Assembly: GCA_963819385.1 (NCBI GenBank)
Contig: CAWFVV010000001.1
Location: 248,001 to 312,000 of the forward strand
Direction of reading: 5' to 3'
Source of the DNA: JAVDCA01 sp963819385
Lineage (GTDB): Bacteria > Pseudomonadota > Alphaproteobacteria > Rhizobiales > Xanthobacteraceae
DNA: 64,000 bases
A program made the translations under genes and the position numbers. How positions within the stretch are numbered: the first letter of the stretch is position 1; each line of letters starts with the position of its first letter. The notes beneath the pieces are model-generated. The model saw only the letters and a list, made by a program, of their open reading frames with translations, was not told the origin of the DNA and searched no databases. Positions 42,996 through 50,911 of this stretch are shown in pieces.

Positions 42996-44159
42996 ATGCG
43001 GGCCTCTTTGCTTGCCCTCGTTTCCACCGCATTTCTGGTTGCAGCCCCGGCCTTTGCGGCCGACGCGCCCAAGGACGTGAAGGGGCTCTACCTTCTGACC
43101 GATTATCCCGCGATGTCGGTGCAGCCCGGCGCGACGTCGACCATCGCGCTGCGTCTCCAGAATTACGGGCTCGCTCCCGAGCGCTATCAGCTCTCCGTCA
43201 CCGACGTGCCGAAAGGCTGGACCGCGACCTTGCTTGGCGGCGGCCAACCGGTCGCGGCCGCGATGCCGACGACCGACCAGAGCGTAAGCCTGCAGCTTCG
43301 CCTCGACGTGCCGGTCAACACGCCGATCGGCACGCAGACGCTGACCGTCAAGGCGGAAGGGCAGGGCACCTCGGTCTCGCTGCCGATCGCCGTGACGCTC
43401 GCCAAGGAATTGCCCGCGAAGCTCAAGGTCGAGTTGCCGCTGCCGGCGCTGCGCGGCACGTCCAAGTCGACCTTCGACTATCAGCTCACGATCAAGAACG
43501 ACAGCGGCCGCAACCTCACGGTCAGCTTCGCGGCCGACGCGCCGAAGAACTTCGAGACGTCGTTCACCGAGAACTACGGCAGCCAGCAGATCTCCTCGAT
43601 CCCGATCGAGGCCGGCCAGTCGAAGGACATCAAGCTGCACGTGCGTCCGCCCTCGACCGCCGATGCCAAGCGCTATCCCTTGGGCGTGACGGTCTCGGCC
43701 GAGGACGCCAACGCCAAGACCAGCGTGTCGCTCGAGATCGTCGGCCAGCCGCAGCTCGCGCTCACCGGGCGTGACGGGCTCGTCAGCGCCAAAGCGGAGG
43801 CGGCGAAGCAGAGCACGGTGCCGATCGTCGTCACCAACACGGGGAGCGCTCCCGCCGAGAACGTCGAGCTCGCCGCCACCGCGCCGAGCGGCTGGAAGAT
43901 CGAATTCGACCCGAAGACGATCGCGCGCATCGAGCCCGGCAAGTTTGCCGAGGTGCAGGCGCAGATCACGCCGACCGCGGCCTCGCTCGCCGGCGATTAC
44001 GTCGCGGAGATGCGCGCGACGACCGGAGGTGAGGTGGCCTCGAGCCAGTTCCGCGTGGCGGTCTCGACCTCCAATCAAGGATATATGTTTGGTGGGGCGA
44101 TCATCGGCGTCGCGGTTCTGTTCATGGTGGCCGCCGTCGCGCGGTTCGGCCGCCGATGA
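42996..44159 (+). CDS. NEW3-domain membrane-anchored exported protein
   Basis: A 387-residue protein: signal MRASLLALVSTAFLVAAPAFA, two to three Ig-like NEW3/COG1470 beta-sandwich domains (about 30-130, 140-240, 250-355; e.g. ALRLQNYGLAPERYQLSV, PIVVTNTGSAPAENVELAATAPSGW) and one C-terminal helix (GGAIIGVAVLFMVAAVARF). The body would sit in the periplasm anchored to the inner membrane. It is the first gene of a tight operon with an ABC ATPase and permease, overlapping the former by 4 bp, so it is likely an accessory subunit of that transporter. GGAGAAG precedes ATG 42996. Confidence 0.85.
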   Translation: MRASLLALVSTAFLVAAPAFAADAPKDVKGLYLLTDYPAMSVQPGATSTIALRLQNYGLAPERYQLSVTDVPKGWTATLLGGGQPVAAAMPTTDQSVSLQLRLDVPVNTPIGTQTLTVKAEGQGTSVSLPIAVTLAKELPAKLKVELPLPALRGTSKSTFDYQLTIKNDSGRNLTVSFAADAPKNFETSFTENYGSQQISSIPIEAGQSKDIKLHVRPPSTADAKRYPLGVTVSAEDANAKTSVSLEIVGQPQLALTGRDGLVSAKAEAAKQSTVPIVVTNTGSAPAENVELAATAPSGWKIEFDPKTIARIEPGKFAEVQAQITPTAASLAGDYVAEMRATTGGEVASSQFRVAVSTSNQGYMFGGAIIGVAVLFMVAAVARFGRR

Positions 44160-45118
44160 ACGCGCCGCTCATCACGGCGCACGGCCTCACCAAGCGCTAC
44201 GGCAAGGCGACGGTCGTCGACGGTATCGACTTCGAGGTGGCGAAGGGTGAGATCTTCGGGCTGCTCGGCCCGAACGGCGCGGGCAAGACCACCACCATCC
44301 TGATGATGCTCGGCCTCACCGAGATCTCGGGCGGCGCGATCCGGGTTCTCGATCACGACCCCGTGCGCCAGCCGCTCGCCGTCAAGCGCCGGGTCGGCTA
44401 CCTGCCGGATCAGGTCGGCTTCTACGACAATCTCACGGCGATCGACAATCTCGTCTACTCGGCCCGCCTCATGGGTATCCCGGCGGCCGAACGTGGCAAG
44501 CGTATCGAGGAGGCGCTGACCCACGTGCGGCTCGCCGACGTCGGCGAGAAGCGCGTCAGGACCTTCTCGCGCGGCATGCGGCAGCGGCTTGGGCTAGCCG
44601 AGATCGTGATGAAGCGGGCGGAGATCGCAATCCTCGACGAGCCGACCTCGGGCCTCGATCCGCAGGCGACCGTCGAGTTCATCCAGATGATCAATGATCT
44701 CAAGCATGCCGGCGTGAGCGTGCTGCTGTCATCGCACATGCTCGATCAGGTGCAGCGGATCTGCGATCGTGTCGCGCTCTTCCAGCGCGGGCGCATCGTG
44801 CTGATGGGGCCCGTGAAGGATCTCGCGCGGCAGGTGCTGGGCGGAGGTTTCGTCGTCGAGGTGGAGGCGGATGCCGCACCGGACCTCGACGCGCGCTTCC
44901 GCGCGATCCCGGGTGTGAGCTCGGTCGAGCGCGCCGGCGCCGATCGCTATCGTCTCACCGCCGACCGCGACGTCCGTCCGGAAGCCGCACGGGCAGTGGT
45001 CGCCGCCAACGGCGCGCTGCGCCAGCTTTCGGTCTACGACCCCAGCCTCGAAGCGATCTACACCGGCTTCTTCAGCCAGCAGGCGAGCAATGAAGGGGGA
45101 CAGCGCGATGCGGCGTGA
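44156..45118 (+). CDS. ABC transporter ATP-binding protein (NosF/CcmA-like)
   Basis: A 320-residue ABC ATPase. Walker A GPNGAGKTT (near residue 38), Q-loop LPDQVGF, signature FSRGMRQRLGLAEI, Walker B IAILDEPTSGLD and the H-loop SSHMLD are intact. A ~90-residue C-terminal regulatory domain follows, as in exporters for Cu, antibiotics or polymers. ATG overlaps the NEW3 gene stop (ATGA) and its end overlaps the permease gene by 11 bp, so the three proteins are made together. Confidence 0.93.
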   Translation: MNAPLITAHGLTKRYGKATVVDGIDFEVAKGEIFGLLGPNGAGKTTTILMMLGLTEISGGAIRVLDHDPVRQPLAVKRRVGYLPDQVGFYDNLTAIDNLVYSARLMGIPAAERGKRIEEALTHVRLADVGEKRVRTFSRGMRQRLGLAEIVMKRAEIAILDEPTSGLDPQATVEFIQMINDLKHAGVSVLLSSHMLDQVQRICDRVALFQRGRIVLMGPVKDLARQVLGGGFVVEVEADAAPDLDARFRAIPGVSSVERAGADRYRLTADRDVRPEAARAVVAANGALRQLSVYDPSLEAIYTGFFSQQASNEGGQRDAA

Positions 45119-46076
45119 GGGCTCCCCTTGGGAAGGCTTCGGCGCGGTGTACGCCAAGGAGCTGGCGGATCAGGTGTCGAGCATCCGCATGCTGCTGCTG
45201 GAGCTCCTGATCCTTGTCGTCAGCATCGTGTTCGTCCTTCTGGCGATCAAGAACATCCGGGATACGACGGCGGAGGATCCTTTCGTCCTCCTCAAGCTGT
45301 TCACGTCGGGCGGCTCGGTGCTTTCGATCGTGTTCTTCCTTGGAATACTGATTCCGGTGCTGGCGATCGCACTGGGATTCGACGCGATCAACGGCGAGTA
45401 CAATCGGCGGACGATGTCGCGCATCCTGTCGCACCCGATCTATCGCGACGCGCTGCTGCTTGGGAAATTTCTCGCCGCCCTGACGACTCTCGGGATCGGG
45501 CTGTTGTGCCTTTGGCTCCTGGTCGTCGGACTCGGAATCATAACACTCGGCATTCTACCGAGCAGCGAGGAGATAACGCGGTCGATCGCCTTCCTGGCGA
45601 TCACGCTGTGCTACGCCGGGACATGGCTCGCCCTCGCGATCCTGTTGTCGATCGTCTTTCGCTCGGCCGCAACGGCTGTGCTGATCGGGCTAGGGCTTTG
45701 GCTCTTCTTGACGTTCCTGTGGCCGGTCTTGGCGACGGTGGCGGCGAACGTGATCTCACCTCCCGATCTGCGTTTTGCCCAGCTCGGGGTTCAGACGCCC
45801 GCGACCTTCGCGTGGATGGAGGCTTTGACCCGTATCTCCCCGAACCAGCTGTTCTCGGAGGCGGCGAACGCCTTGCTCTCGCCTGAAGTCCGCGCGGCGG
45901 GTCTCGATCCGGTGACGCAATACATCAAGCTCCAGGGCGCCATTCCGGGTGCGCCGCTGCCGCTCTCGGAAAGCCTCGCGGTCGCTTGGCCGCTTGGCGT
46001 AGCGCTGGTCGCCATCGTGATCGTGCTGTTCGTGGCGGGCTATGTCGTCTTCCAGCGCCAGGAGGTGCGGGCCTGA
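45108..46076 (+). CDS. ABC-2 type permease (NosY-like)
   Basis: A 322-residue inner-membrane permease with about six helices (near 25-45, 70-95, 125-150, 160-185, 195-215, 290-315) and the family segment GFDAINGEYNRRTMSRILSHPIYRDALLLGKF. ATG 45108 is favoured because AAGGGGG stands 8 bp upstream; ATG 45090 is an alternative. With the ATPase and NEW3 protein it forms a three-component transporter whose cargo is unknown. A textbook terminator follows 43 bp after the stop. Confidence 0.9.
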   Translation: MRREGSPWEGFGAVYAKELADQVSSIRMLLLELLILVVSIVFVLLAIKNIRDTTAEDPFVLLKLFTSGGSVLSIVFFLGILIPVLAIALGFDAINGEYNRRTMSRILSHPIYRDALLLGKFLAALTTLGIGLLCLWLLVVGLGIITLGILPSSEEITRSIAFLAITLCYAGTWLALAILLSIVFRSAATAVLIGLGLWLFLTFLWPVLATVAANVISPPDLRFAQLGVQTPATFAWMEALTRISPNQLFSEAANALLSPEVRAAGLDPVTQYIKLQGAIPGAPLPLSESLAVAWPLGVALVAIVIVLFVAGYVVFQRQEVRA

Positions 46077-46119
46077 GGGGCGCGCCACGACGCAACGCCG
46101 AGATCATCGGTAACGAAAA

Positions 46120-46149
46120 GGGGCGGCCGCGCGGCCGCCCCTTCTTTTT
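46120..46149 (+). terminator. Rho-independent terminator of the NEW3-ABC operon
   Basis: A perfect self-complementary stem GGGGCGGCCGC/GCGGCCGCCCC (46120-46141) followed by TTCTTTTT. An AAAAG before the stem gives a T-run on the other strand, so it may serve the convergent DUF1236 gene as well. Confidence 0.92.
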
Positions 46150-46172
46150 ACTCGCTTGCTCGCAGACCCTCG

Positions 46173-47033
46173 TTAGGCCGGGAGCACCGCGACAATCTCC
46201 ATCGTGCCGGGGTCGACCACCACGATCTCGTCGCCGACCAGGAAGTACTGGAAGCCGCGCCATGACGGCTCGATCGACACGATCGTCTCCGGCACCGCCA
46301 CGAGGTGGACCGTCCGCGGGACGCGCGTGCCGACGCTCACGTCGAAGTCCACACGGGCGACGCGGGGTGCGCTGCGCTGGCCGACGATGATGCTGTGGAT
46401 CTTGGTCCTTTGCTCGACGGTCAGGTTGGCGGATCCACCGCGGGCGCTCGACGCGTTGCCGCGGGGTTCGTTGGCGCGGTTCTCGTTGGTGCCGCTGCGG
46501 TTCTCCATGTTGCTGCCGCGGTTCTCGTTGGTGCCCTGACCGGTGGTCGAGCGATTGCGCTCATTGCGCTCGCTGCGCTCGTTCGGCTTCGTGGCCTTGT
46601 TGCCTTCGCTGCGCTCATTGAGCCGGTCCGACTTCGGCGTGCCTTTCTGCATGCCCGGCTGCTCGTTCGGCGCCTGGCCGGTGGTCGAGCGATTGCGCTC
46701 ATTGCGCTCACTGCGCTCGTTCGGCTTCGTCGCCTTGTTGCCTTCGCCGCGCTCATTGAGCCGGTCCGACTTCGGCGTGCCTTTCTGCATGCCCGGCTGC
46801 TCGTTCGGCGCCTGGCCAGTGGTCTCGCGGCCGCGGTTCGTGTTCTGGCCGCTCTCGCCCATGCGATTGGGTGGCGCGGCGTTATGCGAAGGGGCGGCAC
46901 CGCCGTGCGCGCCCGGTGCGGCCTTTTCGGCCGGTGCGTTCGTGTTTGGCGCGCCTTGCGCGAAGGCCGCGCCCGAGCCGATGGTAAGTGCCGCGACCGC
47001 GGTCGCGATCAGGAAGGTGTGTTTTCTCATCAT
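46173..47033 (-). CDS. DUF1236 secreted protein with 46-residue tandem repeats
   Basis: An exported protein of about 286 residues: signal TFLIATAVAALTIGSGAAFAQG, a low-complexity Asn/Glu/Arg/Gly-rich region, then a C-terminal DUF1236 domain (LTVEQRTKIHSIIVGQRSA ... FQYFLVGDEIVVVDPGTMEIVAVLP). The middle contains two almost identical 46-residue repeats (TTGQAPNEQPGMQKGTPKSD...) plus partial units. ATG 47033 and 47030 both follow GGAGAC; 47030 has the better spacing. DUF1236 proteins are abundant in Rhizobiales and of unknown role, probably periplasmic or surface stress proteins. Confidence 0.85.
   Translation of the reverse strand: MMRKHTFLIATAVAALTIGSGAAFAQGAPNTNAPAEKAAPGAHGGAAPSHNAAPPNRMGESGQNTNRGRETTGQAPNEQPGMQKGTPKSDRLNERGEGNKATKPNERSERNERNRSTTGQAPNEQPGMQKGTPKSDRLNERSEGNKATKPNERSERNERNRSTTGQGTNENRGSNMENRSGTNENRANEPRGNASSARGGSANLTVEQRTKIHSIIVGQRSAPRVARVDFDVSVGTRVPRTVHLVAVPETIVSIEPSWRGFQYFLVGDEIVVVDPGTMEIVAVLPA
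46540..46815. repeat. 138-bp tandem repeat x2 inside the DUF1236 gene
   Basis: 46540-46677 and 46678-46815 are nearly identical 138-bp units (46 codons, in frame), with a third partial unit beginning at 46816. Shorter CATTGCGCTC/GCGCTC repeats run within each unit. In-frame length suggests the repeat number can change without breaking the gene. Confidence 0.9.
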
Positions 47034-47522
47034 ATGTCTCCATTGCGCGTTTTTGCTGTGTCGTCCCCCGCGCAAATTTCCGAGCCGGGATTCCAAGGCA
47101 CGATTACGGGTCATGGTCGAAGCCACCAATTCGCTTGCGCACTCAGGTTCCGATTTTTTCGCTCGCGGGTTCGATTTCTGCGTGCGCCGCCTTGGCCTCC
47201 GCATGCTGCGGTCTCGATGGCTCATACGGAAAACGAAGTGCTGCTATATCGGTTCCTCATTCGTCGCGCGCATGCGCGCTTGCGACGCAATTTTTGTGAT
47301 GAAGTGGGTTAATCGCGGTCGGCGAAATAGCGTCGCGCGGAATAGCCGGTTTCACAACGAACGCGATGAACAAACCGTCAGCAAACACAAATCCAAGCGC
47401 CGATAAATACCAGTCACCGGAAAGCACCAATCATCGGAAAAAACCCTTGAAACGACGAGAGCGGCCGTAGCCGCTCTCGCCTTGTCGTCGATCGGAAGCG
47501 ATCGCGACGACGTCTGCGTCGG
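47034..47522 (-). other. Intergenic between two minus-strand genes
   Basis: About 490 bp, A+T-richer than surroundings near 47300-47450, with no supported gene. It includes a hairpin (CGAGAGCGGC 47456-47465 with GCCGCTCTCG 47470-47479) close to the end of the 47523 gene, followed on the minus strand by a T-run at about 47443-47438: a likely terminator of that gene. The palindrome GCGCGCATGCGCGC lies near 47270. Confidence 0.5.
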
Positions 47523-47819
47523 TTACTGCTTGGGCAGCCCGCGCGAGTCGCGGTCGCCGCCCGACTGATGGATCGAATTCTTGTCGCTCGCTGCCGGCGC
47601 TTTCGGGGCGTCCATTTTCGGCGCCGCACCGGTCGTCTGCGACGGCGGCTTGTCCTTGACCTTCGCCTGGCCCGGCGTCTGCTCGCTGCCGGCCGCGCTG
47701 GCGCCGCTCTGGTCCTGGCCCGGCGAGCCCGCGCCCGGCGTGCTCGCGGTCTGCGCACTCGCCATCGAAATGCCCATCATCAGCGCCGCGGCGGCGCCCA
47801 GGGCGATCCATTTGCTCAT
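47523..47819 (-). CDS. Small secreted disordered protein
   Basis: A 98-residue exported protein: signal MSKWIALGAAAALMMGISMASAQ and a mature part made almost only of Gly, Ser, Ala, Pro, Gln and Lys (TPGAGSPGQDQSGASAAG), without a fold. GGAGG stands 6 bp before ATG 47819 and directly abuts ATG 47825, so 47819 is preferred. Function unknown; probably periplasmic. Confidence 0.7.
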   Translation of the reverse strand: MSKWIALGAAAALMMGISMASAQTASTPGAGSPGQDQSGASAAGSEQTPGQAKVKDKPPSQTTGAAPKMDAPKAPAASDKNSIHQSGGDRDSRGLPKQ

Positions 47820-47997
47820 CGTCATCCTCCAGTATCAGCGCGCTATCAGCGCGTTTTCGGCAGCGCGGACGTTCCGCGCTTGCTGGTTCAACAACCACAT
47901 CGACCCGGCATGGTTCCGCGCCGCCCGGCGCGGCCAGGTTCCGCCCGCGTTGCGTTTGCATCGCAACCGGGGCAGCTTGCACCGTGAGGGAGGCCTC

Positions 47998-49605
47998 ATG
48001 ACGATTCTCGCCTCGCGCATCGATCCGACCGCGCCCGAATTTCGCGCCAACACGCAGCGCATGCGGGCCCTGGTGACGGAACTGGAAACATGCCGCGCCG
48101 AGGCGGCGGCCGGCGGGCCTGCTCGCGCGCGCGAGCGGCATCTCGCGCGCGGCAAGCTGCTGCCGCGCGACCGGGTGACCACGTTGATCGATGCGGGCAC
48201 GCCGTTTCTCGAGCTCTCGCCGCTCGCCGCCAACGGCATGTACGACGACGCGATCCATGGCGCCGGCCTGATCACCGGCATCGGCCGGGTCGAGGGCCGC
48301 GAATGCGTGATCATCGCCAACGACTCGACCATCAAGGGCGGCACCTACTTCCCGATGACCGTGAAGAAGCACCTGCGCGCCCAGGAGATCGCGCGCGAGA
48401 ACCGGCTGCCCTGCATCTACCTGGTCGACTTCGGCGGCGCCAACCTGCCGCATCAGACCGAGGTGTTTCCCGACCGCGAGCATTTCGGCCGCATCTTCTA
48501 CAACCAGGCGACGCTGTCGGCTCAGGGCGTCGCGCAGATCGCGGTCGTGATGGGCTCGTGCACGGCGGGCGGCGCCTATGTGCCGGCGATGTCGGACGAG
48601 ACCATCATCGTGCGCAACCAGGGAACGATCTTCCTCGGCGGTCCGCCGCTGGTGAAGGCCGCGACCGGCGAGGTCGTCACCGCCGAGGAGCTCGGCGGCG
48701 CCGACGTGCATGCGCGCCGCTCGGGCGTCGCCGATCATTACGCGGCCGACGACCGCCACGCGCTCGCCATCGCGCGGCGCTGCGTCGCCAATCTCAACAC
48801 GCGCAAGTCGGTCGATATCGCGCTCGCCAAGCCGCGCGAGCCGGCCTATGCGGCGGACGAGCTCGACGGCATCGTGCCGGTCGACCTCAAGAAGCAGTAC
48901 GACGTGCGCGACGTGATCGCGCGCCTCGTCGATGCGTCCGAGTTCGACGAGTTCAAGCAGCTCTACGGCACCACGCTGGTGACCGGCTTCGCGCACATCC
49001 ACGGCATCCCGGTCGGCATCCTCGGCAACAACGGCATCCTCTATTCGGAGTCGGCGCTCAAGGCGGCGCATTTCATCGAGCTCGCCTGCCAGCGCCGCAT
49101 TCCGCTGCTCTTCCTGCAGAACATCGTCGGCTTCATGGTCGGGCGCGACTACGAGGCGGGCGGCATCGCGAAGGACGGCGCCAAGATGGTCACCGCGGTC
49201 GCCTGCGCGCAGGTGCCGAAGATCACCGTCATCGTCGGCGGCTCCTACGGCGCCGGCAATTACGGCATGTGCGGCCGCGCCTACGGGCCGCGCTTCCTGT
49301 TCACCTGGCCGAATGCCCGCATCTCGGTGATGGGCGGCGAGCAGGCCGCGAGCGTGCTCGCGACCGTCAAGCGCGACAATATCGAGGCGGCCGGCGGCAA
49401 GTGGTCGGAGGTCGAGGAGGAGGAGTTCAAGCAGCCGATCCGCGAGCAATACGAAGCCGAGGGCAATCCCTATTACGCGACCGCGCGCCTGTGGGACGAC
49501 GGCATCATCGCGCCGTCCGAGACGCGCCGCGTGCTTGCGCTTGCGTTTGCCGCGGCGCTCAACGCGCCGATCGCCGAGACGCGGTTCGGGGTGTTCAGGA
49601 TGTAG
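47998..49605 (+). CDS. mccB: Methylcrotonyl-CoA carboxylase carboxyltransferase subunit
   Basis: A 535-residue biotin-dependent carboxyltransferase beta subunit. Crotonase-fold halves contain IIANDSTIKGGTYFPMTVKKHLRAQEIA, VVMGSCTAGGAYVPAMSDE, LGNNGILYSESALKAAHFIEL and NIVGFMVGRDYEAGGIAKDGAKMV, typical of MCC beta rather than PCC beta. It carboxylates 3-methylcrotonyl-CoA in leucine breakdown with a biotin-carrying alpha subunit. No mccA follows; a toxin-antitoxin pair occupies the downstream site. ATG 47998 has GGGAGG 5 bp upstream. Confidence 0.92.
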   Translation: MTILASRIDPTAPEFRANTQRMRALVTELETCRAEAAAGGPARARERHLARGKLLPRDRVTTLIDAGTPFLELSPLAANGMYDDAIHGAGLITGIGRVEGRECVIIANDSTIKGGTYFPMTVKKHLRAQEIARENRLPCIYLVDFGGANLPHQTEVFPDREHFGRIFYNQATLSAQGVAQIAVVMGSCTAGGAYVPAMSDETIIVRNQGTIFLGGPPLVKAATGEVVTAEELGGADVHARRSGVADHYAADDRHALAIARRCVANLNTRKSVDIALAKPREPAYAADELDGIVPVDLKKQYDVRDVIARLVDASEFDEFKQLYGTTLVTGFAHIHGIPVGILGNNGILYSESALKAAHFIELACQRRIPLLFLQNIVGFMVGRDYEAGGIAKDGAKMVTAVACAQVPKITVIVGGSYGAGNYGMCGRAYGPRFLFTWPNARISVMGGEQAASVLATVKRDNIEAAGGKWSEVEEEEFKQPIREQYEAEGNPYYATARLWDDGIIAPSETRRVLALAFAAALNAPIAETRFGVFRM

Positions 49606-49617
49606 CGGATAGGACGC

Positions 49618-49920
49618 TCACGCGGCGTCTCGCTTCCTCGGCTCGATTCGTCGCAACTCAGCGCGAGAGTCGTCCTCAGCGCGTTCGAGGTCAAATTGCG
49701 TCTGCATGCCCATCCAAAACTGCGGGGTTGTCCCGAAGTAACGCGATAAGCGAAGCGCGGTGTCGGCAGTCACCGGCGTTTCTTCCCGGGTCAGTCTCTC
49801 GATCCGAGTGCGCGGCACGCCGCATGCCTGCGCGACAGCATAAGGAGTAAGCTGCATCGGCTGCAGGAAGTCCTCGCGCAGCACCTTGCCGGGGTGGATC
49901 GGGGCGAGCTTTTTGGCCAT
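49618..49920 (-). CDS. higA: HigA-family antitoxin
   Basis: A 100-residue XRE-type HTH antitoxin: MAKKLAPIHPGKVLREDFLQPM and GVPRTRIERLTREETPVTADTALRLSRYFGTTPQFWMGMQ are the HigA signature. It neutralises the adjacent HigB toxin and represses the operon by binding an upstream palindrome (50241-50257). Toxin first, antitoxin second, 11-bp gap, the usual higBA order. ATG 49920 is preferred to 49935. Confidence 0.92.
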   Translation of the reverse strand: MAKKLAPIHPGKVLREDFLQPMQLTPYAVAQACGVPRTRIERLTREETPVTADTALRLSRYFGTTPQFWMGMQTQFDLERAEDDSRAELRRIEPRKRDAA

Positions 49921-49931
49921 ATTTCGACTCC

Positions 49932-50216
49932 TCAATGGTAGTCCAAGATCTCAACCTCTTCGGGACCTGCCTGCGTCCAGCGAAAGACGATCCGCCATTG
50001 ATCGTTCACTCGGATGGAATACTTCCCGGCGAGGTCTCCCTTGAGAGCTTCGAGCCGGTTCCCGGGTGAAGCCGCCAGATCGCCGAGCAAGCCGGCATTG
50101 TCCAACTGCACGAGTTTCCGACGCGCGACCGCAGCGATCGACGCCGGGAATCCCTTCGGCACCACTCGCGTGCGCAGAATTGTCTCAGCGAATTTGCCGC
50201 GAAACGTTCGGATCAT
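49932..50216 (-). CDS. higB: HigB/RelE-family toxin
   Basis: A 94-residue mRNA-interferase-type toxin (HigB, plasmid maintenance killer family). MIRTFRGKFAETI, KGFPASIAAVARRKLVQLDNA, LEALKGDLAGKYSIRVNDQWRIVFRW and EVEILDYH match the family from end to end. It would cleave translated mRNA when HigA is lost. The pair lies downstream of mccB on the opposite strand. Confidence 0.92.
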   Translation of the reverse strand: MIRTFRGKFAETILRTRVVPKGFPASIAAVARRKLVQLDNAGLLGDLAASPGNRLEALKGDLAGKYSIRVNDQWRIVFRWTQAGPEEVEILDYH

Positions 50217-50240
50217 GCAGCACCGACGCCAATCGGCTTG

Positions 50241-50257
50241 GTATCACATTATGATAC
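50241..50257 (-). promoter_or_regulatory. higBA operator
   Basis: GTATCA-CATTA-TGATAC is a perfect inverted repeat with a 5-bp spacer, 24 bp upstream of the higB start. It contains a CATAAT-like -10 on the minus strand. HigA-type HTH proteins bind such short palindromes to autoregulate. Confidence 0.7.
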
Positions 50258-50408
50258 GACAAGCAAGAATCGTGCGGAGCCGCCTGCGTTCAAGGCGGAC
50301 TCGACAGGGGCGACAGCGCCGCAACACGTGCACTATACTGCCGCCTTCGGAACCGTCGGTCCGACAATCACAGATCAACATCTTCACCCGACCGGGAGGA
50401 ATCGATCC

Positions 50409-50825
50409 ATGAAGCGAAATCTGCTGCTCGGCACCGCCGTCGCGCTCGCGTTCGGCGCGGGACTTGCCACGCAAGCGATGGTCGGCGCGCAGTCGCCGGT
50501 GCCGCCGAAGGAAATCATCAAGGAGGAGCCGCTCGTCGGCGGCGACTCGCAGGACATGGTCATGCAGGTCGTGACCATTCCGCCCAACGCGGTGACGCCC
50601 TGGCACATTCATCCGGACGGCCACGAGATCAGCTACGTGATGGAAGGTGCGGTCAAGCTCCAGGTCGACAAGGAGCCCGACCGGGTCGTCAAGGCGGGCG
50701 AGGGCTTCCACGTCAACGCCAACGTGGTGCACCGCGGCGTCGGCGAGCCGAGCGGCGCGAAGCTCCTGATCGTGCGGCTCAAGCCGAAGGACAAGCCCAT
50801 CATGCAGGTGATGAAGCACGACTGA
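50409..50825 (+). CDS. Exported cupin-domain protein
   Basis: A 138-residue protein with signal MKRNLLLGTAVALAFGAGLATQAMVGAQ and a cupin fold. Motif 1 is TPWHIHPDGHEISYVMEGAVKL and motif 2 AGEGFHVNANVVHRG, giving the three-His/one-Glu metal site. Periplasmic cupins of this kind are common in Rhizobiales; substrate unknown. The Shine-Dalgarno GGGAGGA lies 6 bp before ATG 50409. A strong terminator follows. Confidence 0.85.
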   Translation: MKRNLLLGTAVALAFGAGLATQAMVGAQSPVPPKEIIKEEPLVGGDSQDMVMQVVTIPPNAVTPWHIHPDGHEISYVMEGAVKLQVDKEPDRVVKAGEGFHVNANVVHRGVGEPSGAKLLIVRLKPKDKPIMQVMKHD

Positions 50826-50852
50826 TCGCGCGACCGACCGCGATTTGATCGA

Positions 50853-50890
50853 AACGCCTCCCGGCACGATGCCGGGGAGGCGTTTTGCTT
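50853..50890 (+). terminator. Rho-independent terminator after the cupin gene
   Basis: AACGCCTCCCGGC-ACGAT-GCCGGGGAGGCGTT stem followed by TTGCTTTT. Convergent with the quinone-reductase gene, so possibly used from both sides. Confidence 0.88.
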
Positions 50891-50911
50891 TTCGCGTCGG
50901 GCAAGCCCGCC

